Source: an uncultured Paracoccaceae bacterium
Lineage (GTDB): Bacteria; Pseudomonadota; Alphaproteobacteria; Rhodobacterales; Rhodobacteraceae
NCBI GenBank assembly: GCA_913061275.1
Contig: CAJXSR010000002.1
Location: 124,001 to 188,000, forward strand
DNA length: 64,000 bases
Reading direction: 5' to 3'
Shown here: positions 26,430 through 34,748 of the stretch, piece by piece
Position numbering within the stretch: position 1 is the stretch's first letter
Layout: each line of letters begins with the position of its first letter
Position numbers and translations under genes: made by a program
The notes under the pieces: generated by a model
The model's database searches: none
What the model was told of the DNA's origin: nothing
What the model saw: the letters and a program-made list of their open reading frames with translations, nothing else

Positions 26430-27764
26430 ATGTCATATTTGTACGACACCCAACGTGCCATGCGCCAGAAACGCAAAAATGCCTTGCAGCGTGGCTTGAT
26501 TGCCATCCTGGATGTAGGAACAACAAAAATGGCCTGCATGGTTTTGCAATTTGATGGAAAGGCTGATGCTGAACTGCGCTTGGGTGCGGGCAGTTTGGCC
26601 AATCACGGGTCATTTCGGGTGATCGGTGTCGCAACAACGCGTTCGCGCGGTGTGCGGTACGGTGAAATAGCGGCAATGGAAGAAACTGAACGCGCAATAC
26701 GCACAGTTGTGCAAGGGGCGCAGAAAATGGCGAATGTGCGTGTGGATCATGTGATTGCCTGTTTGGCAGGTGCCCAGCCACGCTCTTATGGGGTGGCAGG
26801 TGAGGTTGATTTGGAAAGCGGTACAGTTACTGACAGCGATATAGGGCGCGTTTTGGCAGGCTGTGATCTGCCAGATTATGGGGCAGGGCGTGAAACGATA
26901 CATGCCATGCCCGTTAACTTTACGCTGGATTACCGCAGTGGCTTAACAGATCCTCGTGGGCAAATTGGCACCCGTCTATGTGTCGATATGCACTTGCTAA
27001 CAGTAGATACGCAAGCGATTGAGAACCTTTTGAAATGCGTCAAACGGTGCGATATGGAACTGGCAGGTGTAGCATCTGCGGCCTATACAAGTGCGGTTTC
27101 AGCCCTTGTCGAAGACGAGCAAGAACTGGGGGCGGCATGTATTGATATAGGTGGCGGCTCAACGGGTGTGTCAGTGTTTTTGAAAAAGCACATGATTTAC
27201 GGCGATAGTGTTCGTATGGGTGGTGATTTGGTGACATCGGATATTTCCCAAGGCTTGCAAATGACATATGACGCTGCCGAGCGGATCAAAACACTGCATG
27301 GCGGTGTTGTCGCCACATCTATTGATGATCGTGAAATGATCGAAGTGGGCGGTGACACAGGTGATTTTGACCATGATCGCCGCCGCATAAGCCGTGCTGA
27401 ATTAATCGGCGTTATGCGCCCAAGGTTGGAAGAAATATTGGAAGAGGTGCGCGCATGTCTAGACGCATCAGGTTTTGACCATTTGCCAGGTCAGCGTATT
27501 GTTTTAACAGGTGGCACCAGCCAAGTTCCAGGTCTTGAAGGCCTAGCCAGTAAAATACTGGGCCAGAATGTACGCCTTGGCCGCCCAATGCGGGTGCAAG
27601 GTTTGCCACAAGCCGCAACAGGGCCTGCATTTGCTTCGACAATCGGTCTAGCGATGCACGCAGCTTATCCCCAAGATGAATGCTGGGACTTTGATTTGCC
27701 AGTTGAACGCATTGGCGGGCGGCCCTTAAAAAAGGCAATGCGCTGGTTTAAAGATAACTGGTAA
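26430..27764 (+). CDS. ftsA: Cell division protein FtsA
   Basis: A 444-residue actin-like ATPase that tethers FtsZ filaments to the membrane. The N-terminal I-A-I-L-D-V-G-T-T-K-M-A phosphate-1 motif, the central A-C-I-D-I-G-G-G-S-T-G-V phosphate-2 motif, and the I-V-L-T-G-G-T-S-Q-V-P adenosine motif identify it. The C-terminus (P-L-K-K-A-M-R-W-F-K-D-N-W) is the amphipathic membrane-targeting helix expected of FtsA. GGAGAAGGA gives a strong ribosome binding site before ATG 26430. The TAA stop lies inside the first arm of an inverted repeat in the ftsA-ftsZ gap. Confidence 0.97.
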   Translation: MSYLYDTQRAMRQKRKNALQRGLIAILDVGTTKMACMVLQFDGKADAELRLGAGSLANHGSFRVIGVATTRSRGVRYGEIAAMEETERAIRTVVQGAQKMANVRVDHVIACLAGAQPRSYGVAGEVDLESGTVTDSDIGRVLAGCDLPDYGAGRETIHAMPVNFTLDYRSGLTDPRGQIGTRLCVDMHLLTVDTQAIENLLKCVKRCDMELAGVASAAYTSAVSALVEDEQELGAACIDIGGGSTGVSVFLKKHMIYGDSVRMGGDLVTSDISQGLQMTYDAAERIKTLHGGVVATSIDDREMIEVGGDTGDFDHDRRRISRAELIGVMRPRLEEILEEVRACLDASGFDHLPGQRIVLTGGTSQVPGLEGLASKILGQNVRLGRPMRVQGLPQAATGPAFASTIGLAMHAAYPQDECWDFDLPVERIGGRPLKKAMRWFKDNW

Positions 27765-27824
27765 GCGGCTTTCATACTACAAGTGGGGCTAAAAGCCGCT
27801 TAAATACCTAGGTTTAGTATGAAA
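27763..27824 (+). promoter_or_regulatory. Two interleaved inverted repeats in the ftsA-ftsZ spacer (switch or pseudoknot)
   Basis: AAGCGGCTTT (27763-27772) is a perfect 10-bp complement of AAAGCCGCTT (27792-27801), and TTTCATACTA (27770-27779) of TAGTATGAAA (27815-27824). The arms run left-1, left-2, right-1, right-2 and the two left arms share three bases, so the stems are either mutually exclusive or, with a little fraying, form an H-type pseudoknot. No T-tract follows, so it is not a simple terminator. It may tune ftsZ expression relative to ftsA. Confidence 0.6.
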
Positions 27825-27849
27825 ATGAACGATTTTTCGTGACGTGGTC

Positions 27850-27874
27850 GAATCGCTGCGTTACGATACGAATC
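27850..27874 (+). promoter_or_regulatory. Pair of GANTC methylation sites upstream of ftsZ
   Basis: GAATC occurs at 27850-27854 and 27870-27874, exactly 20 bp apart and 55-80 bp before the ftsZ ATG. GANTC is the CcrM target in Alphaproteobacteria, and in Caulobacter ftsZ transcription depends on GANTC methylation. A TAATAT at 27877-27882 could be the -10 of a local promoter. Confidence 0.5.
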
Positions 27875-27928
27875 AGTAATATGAGCCGAACAACTCGGCC
27901 AAAGCGGGCAACACAGGCGGACATTATC

Positions 27929-29530
27929 ATGACTTTGAATTTACGCATGCCAGAAATGGCAGATCTAAAACCACATATCGCAGTTTTTGGCGTTGGGGGT
28001 GCGGGCTGTAATGCCGTAAACAATATGATCGAGAAAAACCTAGAAGGTGTCGATTTTGTTGTGGCCAATACAGATGCACAGGCTTTGCAAACTTCTAAAG
28101 CAGACAATCGAATTCAGATCGGTGAAAAAGTCACTGAAGGGCTGGGCGCAGGCGCACGACCCTCAGTAGGTGCCGCCTCTGCAGAGGAAAGCATTGAAGC
28201 GATTGTTGACCAGTTGGTTGGGTGCCACATGTGTTTCATTACTGCTGGAATGGGTGGCGGTACAGGAACTGGTGCTGCCCCGATTATTGCACAGGCAGCA
28301 CGTGAATTGGGTGTCTTAACAGTTGGTGTTGTAACTAAGCCGTTTCAGTTTGAAGGCACCAAACGGATGCGTCAGGCCGAAGAGGGCGTAGAAGCGTTGC
28401 AAAAAGTTGTCGATACGCTGATCGTCATTCCAAACCAGAACCTGTTTCGTATCGCGACAGAAAAAACAACCTTCACAGAAGCATTTCAAATGGCTGATGA
28501 TGTTCTGTATCAAGGGGTAAAAGGCGTGACCGATCTAATGGTTCGCCCTGGTATAATTAATCTGGATTTTGCCGATATTCGTTCCGTGATGGATGAAATG
28601 GGTAAAGCGATGATGGGTACTGGTGAATCAACTGGTGAAGATCGTGCGATACAAGCGGCTGAAAAAGCCATTGCCAATCCGCTGCTAGATGAAATCTCAC
28701 TAAAAGGTGCACATGGCGTTCTGATTAACATTACAGGTGGCCATGATCTGACTTTGTTCGAAATGGATGAAGCGGCCAACCGCATTCGTGAAGAAGTTGA
28801 TGAAGAGGCAAATATCATTGTTGGTTCTACTTTAGATACTGGCCTTGAAGGTGTGATGCGGGTTTCCGTTGTAGCAACCGGTATTGACGCAAGCATTCAT
28901 GTAACGGATGTTCCTGTGCCACGTCGCAGTATGAAAGCGCCTTTGGCACAAGCAGTATCAATGGAGCATAAAGAAACGGAAATTGCAGATACGGTCGAAG
29001 CGATCACTGAACTTACATCAGAAGACACGCTTACTACTGATCTTCCAGCGAATGAACCTGATATGTTTGGGGTTAATGCCGAACTGGATGCAATGCCAAG
29101 CGAAGGTAATGTATTTACCGATCTGCCACCACCTGCATATCAAGCAACATCGTTAGATGACGCGCCTGTAGATGATTTTTTCCAGATGGAAGAGGATCGT
29201 TCTGCATTCGTAGCACCACAACCTCGTCCAACTGGGCAACCAAGTGCTGAAACGATGGCGCGCCTACATACCGCTGCATCTAAGCCGGCAAATCAGGAAG
29301 CTGCAAAACCAGCGGTTGAAGCAAAAGAGAAATCACGTGGTTTTGGCCTTAATAGTTTGATTTCTAAAATGACGGGTCACAATGATAATCAACAGGGTTC
29401 GAATCAACATCGCATGGAACAGCCAAGCCTTATTGCCAGTAACCCAGAGCCAGAACATGACGAAATTGAAACATCTGAAGATCAGGATCGCATAGAAATC
29501 CCTGCATTCTTAAGACGCCAAGCTAACTAA
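27929..29530 (+). CDS. ftsZ: Cell division GTPase FtsZ
   Basis: A 533-residue tubulin homologue that forms the Z ring. The globular domain (about 1-320) has [10 protein letters not shown] near the start and the tubulin signature [12 protein letters not shown] near residue 106. A long acidic, proline/glutamine-containing linker of nearly 200 residues follows, as in other alphaproteobacterial FtsZ proteins, and the C-terminal peptide [12 protein letters not shown] binds FtsA and other partners. The ATG at 27929 is used (CAGGCGG upstream); in-frame starts at 27839 and nearby would add a basic, unrelated N-terminus. It is the last gene of the dcw unit, closed by a terminator. Confidence 0.97.
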   Translation: MTLNLRMPEMADLKPHIAVFGVGGAGCNAVNNMIEKNLEGVDFVVANTDAQALQTSKADNRIQIGEKVTEGLGAGARPSVGAASAEESIEAIVDQLVGCHMCFITAGMGGGTGTGAAPIIAQAARELGVLTVGVVTKPFQFEGTKRMRQAEEGVEALQKVVDTLIVIPNQNLFRIATEKTTFTEAFQMADDVLYQGVKGVTDLMVRPGIINLDFADIRSVMDEMGKAMMGTGESTGEDRAIQAAEKAIANPLLDEISLKGAHGVLINITGGHDLTLFEMDEAANRIREEVDEEANIIVGSTLDTGLEGVMRVSVVATGIDASIHVTDVPVPRRSMKAPLAQAVSMEHKETEIADTVEAITELTSEDTLTTDLPANEPDMFGVNAELDAMPSEGNVFTDLPPPAYQATSLDDAPVDDFFQMEEDRSAFVAPQPRPTGQPSAETMARLHTAASKPANQEAAKPAVEAKEKSRGFGLNSLISKMTGHNDNQQGSNQHRMEQPSLIASNPEPEHDEIETSEDQDRIEIPAFLRRQAN

Positions 29531-29547
29531 GCTTCTGTAAAATAATG

Positions 29548-29580
29548 AAAAAAGCGCGGTAAATCAGCCGCGCTTTTTTT
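29548..29580 (+). terminator. Intrinsic terminator after ftsZ
   Basis: AAAAAAGCGCGG (29548-29559) pairs with CCGCGC plus T7 (29568-29580) around an 8-base loop: a GC-rich stem directly followed by seven T residues. It should end the dcw transcript and, being flanked by A and T runs, might also work on the other strand. lpxC therefore needs its own promoter or read-through. Confidence 0.93.
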
Positions 29581-29685
29581 ATGTCTGCTAGTTACAGAAT
29601 TGTTGCAATCGGTCATAAAGCGTGAATTGGGTATTGCGCAGTTAGTTGCTATTTAAAGCTCAAGGAAATTAATGAAGAGTTAATC

Positions 29686-30606
29686 GTGCAAAAAACAGTC
29701 GCTAATAAGATCACAATGATAGGCAAAGGTGTCCATTCTGGAAAACCTGCGCGTTTGATTGTACATCCTGCGTCTGCCGAATACGGCATCTGGTTTCGTC
29801 GTGTTGATGTAACAGACAAAAACAATCTGATCCCCGCACTTTACGACGCTGTTAATGATACGCAAATGTGTACACGTCTTGCGAATGAAGAAAACGTTGA
29901 AGTGTCAACAGTTGAGCATCTAATGGCTGCATTGGCGGGCACTGGTATTCAAAATGCGCTGATTGAAATTGATGGCCCAGAAGTACCGATCATGGATGGC
30001 AGCTCTTACCCGTTTGTTAATGCAATTATGGATGCGGGCGTTCGTGAACTGGATGCACCTGTACGTGCAATACGTATTCTTAAAGAAGTATCAATCTCAT
30101 TTGATGAAACCGTAGCAACATTGCTGCCTTCAGAAGTTCTTGAAATTGATTTTTCCATTGATTTTGCAGATCAGGCAATCGGTCTTCAACACAAAACGCT
30201 GGAAATGGCCAACGGTACATTCGTACGCGAGTTAAGTGATTGCCGGACATTTTGCCAACGCAAAGACGTAGACGCATTACACGCTATTGGCCTTGGCCAA
30301 GGTGGTGGTTTGGAAAACGCAATCGTTGTTGATGGCGGTTTGGTTCTGAACCCTGAAGGGTTCCGTCGTACAGATGAATGTGTACGTCACAAAATGTTGG
30401 ACGCTTTGGGCGATCTGGCATTGGCTGGTGCGCCGATATTGGGAAAATATGTTGGTGTAAAAGCGGGTCACCGCGCAACGAACCTATTGCTGCGTGAACT
30501 ATTTTCAAGATCTGATGCTTGGGAAATGGTTGTGTGTAACGAAGCACAGGCAGAAATGTTGCCTGGCGCACATATTCAGGCCGCTGATTTGCGGTTGAGC
30601 GCATAA
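29686..30606 (+). CDS. lpxC: UDP-3-O-acyl-N-acetylglucosamine deacetylase
   Basis: A 306-residue zinc deacetylase, the committed step of lipid A synthesis. Motifs: G-K-G-V-H-S-G near residue 13, S-T-V-E-H-L-M-A-A-L near 74-83 (zinc His), E-I-D-G-P-E-V-P-I-M-D-G-S-S near 92-105, K-M-L-D-A-L-G-D-L near 235 (zinc His/Asp region is H-K-M-L-D) and G-H-R-A-T-N near 265 (catalytic His). It begins with GTG at 29686 after an AAGAG. The 105-base gap behind the ftsZ terminator probably carries its promoter, but I cannot pick it with confidence. Confidence 0.97.
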   Translation: MQKTVANKITMIGKGVHSGKPARLIVHPASAEYGIWFRRVDVTDKNNLIPALYDAVNDTQMCTRLANEENVEVSTVEHLMAALAGTGIQNALIEIDGPEVPIMDGSSYPFVNAIMDAGVRELDAPVRAIRILKEVSISFDETVATLLPSEVLEIDFSIDFADQAIGLQHKTLEMANGTFVRELSDCRTFCQRKDVDALHAIGLGQGGGLENAIVVDGGLVLNPEGFRRTDECVRHKMLDALGDLALAGAPILGKYVGVKAGHRATNLLLRELFSRSDAWEMVVCNEAQAEMLPGAHIQAADLRLSA

Positions 30607-30739
30607 TAAAGCACTGAAACAACTGAATTTAATAATAGCTGATATATTTAGCTATCACAGTTGAAAGAAATTCGAAAATGTACTGGTAGGGGCGCAAACA
30701 GTGTTATATGTTTGCCTCAATATCTTTGGGCGAAATTGA

Positions 30740-31594
30740 ATGATCTTCTCTGGTAATAAAATAACATTGGTTTTAGCAGTTTCTGTAGCACTCGCTGTGG
30801 CAGGGTGTGGTGGCAAAGGAAAAGAGAAAGACGGCATTTCGCTTGATGGTAAATCGCCTGAAGCAATCTTTCAATCTGCCGAGGCTTTACTAAGTAAACG
30901 CAAAGCAAGTAAAGCGGCCGTACGGTTTTCAGAAGTCGAAAGATTATATCCGTATTCTGATTGGGCCAAGCGCTCTATCATCATGTCTGCATTCGCTAAC
31001 CACGAAGCTGAATTATATACTGAAAGCCGCTCTGCTGCACAACGCTACCTTGATTTCTACCCCGCAGACGAAGATGCCGCTTATGCGCAATATCTGATCG
31101 CACTTAGTTATTATGACCAAATTGATAATGTAAGTCGCGACCAAGGTGTTACATTTCAGGCGTTACAGGCATTGCGTACAACAGTTGAACGCTACCCTGA
31201 TAGTGAATATGCTACGTCGTCATTGCTAAAATTCGATCTGGCATTGGATCATTTGGCAGGTAAAGAGATGGAAATAGGTCGTTATTACCTAAAGCGTGGC
31301 CATTATACTGCCGCGATCAACCGTTTTCGCGTTGTTGTAGAAGATTTCCAAACAACAACACATACGCCTGAAGCATTGCATCGCCTTGTCGAATCCTACC
31401 TTTCATTGGGGATAGAGGCTGACGCACAAACTGCTGGCGCAATTTTGGGCCACAATTTCCAAGGCACTGACTGGTATAACGATACGCATGTATTGCTTAC
31501 TGGTGCCGGAGTTGAGGTAGATAAACCAAGTGAGAAAAGCTCTAAATGGTTGCGCCGTGTTTGGCGACAAGTGGTCAAAGGCAAATGGCTCTGA
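30740..31594 (+). CDS. bamD: Outer membrane assembly lipoprotein BamD
   Basis: A 284-residue lipoprotein, signal peptide then lipobox V-A-G-C with Cys about residue 23. It is an essential part of the BAM complex that inserts beta-barrel proteins in the outer membrane. TPR-like helical pairs follow: A-E-A-L-L-S-K-R-K-A-S-K-A-A-V-R-F-S-E-V-E-R-L-Y-P-Y-S-D-W-A (written here in pieces from residue about 50) and A-A-I-N-R-F-R-V-V-V-E-D-F near residue 195 match YfiO/ComL proteins. It sits between lpxC and recN, a common alphaproteobacterial arrangement. A possible small hairpin (ATAGCT...AGCTAT near 30640) lies upstream. Confidence 0.94.
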   Translation: MIFSGNKITLVLAVSVALAVAGCGGKGKEKDGISLDGKSPEAIFQSAEALLSKRKASKAAVRFSEVERLYPYSDWAKRSIIMSAFANHEAELYTESRSAAQRYLDFYPADEDAAYAQYLIALSYYDQIDNVSRDQGVTFQALQALRTTVERYPDSEYATSSLLKFDLALDHLAGKEMEIGRYYLKRGHYTAAINRFRVVVEDFQTTTHTPEALHRLVESYLSLGIEADAQTAGAILGHNFQGTDWYNDTHVLLTGAGVEVDKPSEKSSKWLRRVWRQVVKGKWL

Positions 31595-31616
31595 TCTTAT
31601 GTCATAGGACAGGTTG

Positions 31617-33257
31617 ATGCTGTCCGGTTTAAATATCCGCAACATGCTTTTAATTGATGCGTTGGATTTGGAATTCCAAGCAGGATTGAATGTTCTAACT
31701 GGTGAAACAGGTGCGGGTAAGTCGATTTTATTAGACAGTCTTGGCTTTGTATTAGGCTGGCGCGGGCGTGCGGATATGGTGCGTTCAGGGGCTGACCTAG
31801 GCGAAGTTTCTGCGTGGTTTGATTTAACCGCAGATCACCCAGCACAAGAAGTTTTGCGCGAAGCGGGCCTGCCACAAGAGGCCACATTATTTTTGCGCAG
31901 AACCAATACACCAGATGGGCGCAAGATCGCTTATGTAAATGATCGACGTTGTTCAGGGGATATATTGCGCAGGCTTTCTGCATGTTTAGTAGAATTGCAT
32001 GGCCAGCATGATGATCGGGGGTTGCTGAATGCATCTGGCCACAAAACATTGCTTGATACGTTTGCAGGGCACGACTTAACTAAGATCAGAACTGCATGGC
32101 GGGCTTTGATCGCGCTGGAAAAACAGACCGTGACGGCTCGTGCAGAACTGGAAGCAATGCAGCAAGATGCACAGTACATCCGCCATTCAGTGCAAGAGTT
32201 AGAGATACTTTCACCGCGCGCCGTTGAAGATCAGGAATTGGATGCGCGCCGCCGTTTAATGCAAGTAAGTGCGCGTATTTGTGAAGATTTGGACAAAGCT
32301 CAAGAAGCTTTGGGGCCAAATGCTGCGGAAGGCATGATGACCGATGCGGGCCGTTGGTTGCAAGGGGTGGCAGATGATGCTGAAGGGCATCTTGATGAAC
32401 CGCTAAGCGCTATCATGCGGGCCTTGAATGAACTTGCAAATGCCCAAAGCGGTTTGGCACAAAGTATTGACCAGTTACAATTTGATGCAGTCGAGTTGGA
32501 ACAGGTTGAGGAACGTTTGTTTGCCATACGTGCCTTGGCACGAAAACATATGATACAGCCAGACGAGTTACCCATACTTGCCATAGAAATGGCCGCTAAA
32601 CTAACGGCACTGGATTTTGGTGAAGATCGCATAACTGCTCTAGAGGCTGATACAGTAAAAGCACAGGAAGCCTATGATAAGCTTGCTGAAAAACTGTATA
32701 TCAGTCGAAGTAAAGCTGGGCGCGATCTGGATGCGAGAATGGCAAAAGAACTGGTGCCGTTAAAAATGGACGCGGCGATTTTTACAACTAAAGTAACAAA
32801 AGCGGATCAAGGCCCAGATGGGGCTGATACCGCTTCATTTACTGTGTCAACTAATCCGGGTGCGCCCGCAGGCCCGATTGATAAAATTGCATCGGGTGGG
32901 GAATTATCACGGTTTTTGCTAGCATTGAAAGTTTGCCTTACATCGCGGGCTGACGGGTTAACGCTGATCTTTGACGAAATAGACCGAGGTGTTGGCGGAG
33001 CCACCGCCGATGCGGTCGGGCGGCGTTTGTCTAAACTTGCGGATAACGGGCAGATTTTGGTTGTTACACACTCACCACAAGTCGCCGCATATGGGGATCA
33101 TCACTGGTTGGTTTCAAAGACAACCGATGGTCAGGAAACGTTAAGTTCTGTGGAAAAATTAAATGCAACCGCACGTACCGATGAAGTAGCCCGCATGTTG
33201 GCAGGCGATGTTATTACCGATCAGGCACGTGCCGCTGCACGGGCTTTACTAGATTAA
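31617..33257 (+). CDS. recN: DNA repair protein RecN
   Basis: A 546-residue SMC-like ATPase involved in double-strand-break repair by recombination. Walker A T-G-E-T-G-A-G-K-S (about 31-39), a long coiled-coil middle (about 150-360), the ABC signature A-S-G-G-E-L-S-R-F-L-L-A-L-K (about 425-438) and Walker B T-L-I-F-D-E-I-D-R-G-V-G-G (about 450-462) are all present. The ATG at 31617 is chosen over the in-frame TTG just before it, with AGGACAGG upstream. It follows bamD by 22 bases. The next gene converges from the other strand. Confidence 0.97.
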   Translation: MLSGLNIRNMLLIDALDLEFQAGLNVLTGETGAGKSILLDSLGFVLGWRGRADMVRSGADLGEVSAWFDLTADHPAQEVLREAGLPQEATLFLRRTNTPDGRKIAYVNDRRCSGDILRRLSACLVELHGQHDDRGLLNASGHKTLLDTFAGHDLTKIRTAWRALIALEKQTVTARAELEAMQQDAQYIRHSVQELEILSPRAVEDQELDARRRLMQVSARICEDLDKAQEALGPNAAEGMMTDAGRWLQGVADDAEGHLDEPLSAIMRALNELANAQSGLAQSIDQLQFDAVELEQVEERLFAIRALARKHMIQPDELPILAIEMAAKLTALDFGEDRITALEADTVKAQEAYDKLAEKLYISRSKAGRDLDARMAKELVPLKMDAAIFTTKVTKADQGPDGADTASFTVSTNPGAPAGPIDKIASGGELSRFLLALKVCLTSRADGLTLIFDEIDRGVGGATADAVGRRLSKLADNGQILVVTHSPQVAAYGDHHWLVSKTTDGQETLSSVEKLNATARTDEVARMLAGDVITDQARAAARALLD

Positions 33258-33299
33258 AGATATAGAAAGACGGCAATGCTCTGCTTTAAATTCTAGCGC

Positions 33300-34676
33300 C
33301 TAATTTATTTGCACAATTTTCCCAGGGTTCATAATGTTTTGCGGGTCAAGCGTGCGCTTAATATCTGCCATAATCGACCAAGCCCCCCCGTGTTCCTGCG
33401 TCATATATTTCATTTTTCCCATACCGATACCGTGCTCACCTGTTACCGTTCCACCCATATCTATAGCGCGGGCATTCATGCGGTGGGCAAGCTCTTTGGC
33501 CAATACCAACTCTTCAGGTTTGTTCGGGTCGGTTAGGAATAACGTGTGATAATTACCGTCACCCACATGGCCCAGAATAGGTGCGAACATACCGTGATCG
33601 GCTGCGTCTTTTGTGGTGTCGGTAATCGCTTGCGCCAGCTTAGAAATGGGCACGCAAACATCTGTAGACATGCCATCAAAGCCCGGCTTTAAGGCTTTGG
33701 TTGCAAAGAACGCATTGTGGCGCGCATGCCATAACTTGTTGCGATCTTCGGTTTTTGTTGACCACAGAAAATCGCCCCCTTCAAAATCGGATGCAATGTC
33801 TTTCATAATCTCAGATTGTTCTGCAACACTTGCCTCTGATCCATGGAACTCCATGAATAAATGTGGTTTTTCTGGAAGACCCAGTTGACTGTAATTGTTC
33901 ATGGCCTGCATAGATAGTGCATCCAGCAATTCCACACGCGCCATCGGAACACCCATTTGAACCGCAGTAATCACTGTGTTCACGGCCATCTCTACATCAG
34001 GGAAATCACAAACAGCAGCAGCAATCGCATCAGGCTGGCCTTGCAGGCGCAAGGTTATTTCTGTGATGACGCCAAGCGTGCCCTCTGATCCCACCATCAG
34101 ATTTGTCAGATCGTAGCCAGAGGATGATTTTTTTGCGCGGCTGCCTGTGCGAATGATCCGCCCATCAGCCAGAACAACCTCTAATGCCAACACGTTTTCC
34201 TTCATCGTGCCATAGCGCACTGCCGTGGTACCTGATGCGCGTGTTGCCGTCATGCCACCAATAGTGGCATTGGCACCTGGATCAACAGGAAAAAACAACC
34301 CTGTTGCGCGCAACTCTTCATTCAATACCTCGCGGGTAATGCCAGGTTGTACGACGGCCAGCAGATCTTCTTGGTAAACCTGTATGATTTTGTCCATCTC
34401 ACTCATGTTGATGGTCACACCCCCCTTAATTGCCAAGGCATGGCCTTCAAGCGAAGTTCCAACACCCCAAGGCACAATCGGGCAGTTGTATTTGGCACAA
34501 ATTTTAATGATGTCTGATACATCTTGCGCACTACGGGCAAAAGCCACTGCATCGGGCGGCGCGTGGGCAAAATAAGTTTCACTTTCCCCGTGGCTGTCAA
34601 GAACCGCACGGCTGGTGTTTAAGCGTTCCCCAAGTAATTTCTTTAGCTCTGAAATAGCCCCAGCAATATCTGACAT
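33300..34676 (-). CDS. FAD-linked oxidase, D-lactate dehydrogenase (cytochrome)-like
   Basis: A 458-residue flavoprotein of the FAD_binding_4/FAD-oxidase_C family. The N-terminal PCMH-type FAD domain shows P-I-V-P-W-G-V-G-T-S-L-E-G-H near 70, D-P-G-A-N-A-T-I-G-G-M near 133-143 and G-Y-D-L-T-N-L-M-V-G-S-E-G-T-L-G near 188-203. The C-terminal domain ends with G-H-V-G-D-G-N-Y-H and G-G-T-V-T-G-E-H-G-I-G-M-G-K, the metal-site histidine motifs of this family. Relatives include D-lactate, D-2-hydroxyglutarate and glycolate dehydrogenases, which pass electrons to the respiratory chain. D-lactate is the best guess by length and motif. It converges on recN and is divergent from the CLC gene. Confidence 0.88.
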   Translation of the reverse strand: MSDIAGAISELKKLLGERLNTSRAVLDSHGESETYFAHAPPDAVAFARSAQDVSDIIKICAKYNCPIVPWGVGTSLEGHALAIKGGVTINMSEMDKIIQVYQEDLLAVVQPGITREVLNEELRATGLFFPVDPGANATIGGMTATRASGTTAVRYGTMKENVLALEVVLADGRIIRTGSRAKKSSSGYDLTNLMVGSEGTLGVITEITLRLQGQPDAIAAAVCDFPDVEMAVNTVITAVQMGVPMARVELLDALSMQAMNNYSQLGLPEKPHLFMEFHGSEASVAEQSEIMKDIASDFEGGDFLWSTKTEDRNKLWHARHNAFFATKALKPGFDGMSTDVCVPISKLAQAITDTTKDAADHGMFAPILGHVGDGNYHTLFLTDPNKPEELVLAKELAHRMNARAIDMGGTVTGEHGIGMGKMKYMTQEHGGAWSIMADIKRTLDPQNIMNPGKIVQIN

Positions 34677-34748
34677 TCTTTTCTCCGATAGAATTGCGCT
34701 TAGGGTAGAAAATAACTAACACTTGGAAAAGAGCTAATTGGATAAACC

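Noticed and set aside
33300-34676. Naming the flavoprotein glcD because glcB and glcG are in the window
   Set aside because: It is 19 kb away, has no glcE or glcF beside it, and its sequence is closer in pattern to the D-lactate dehydrogenase group.
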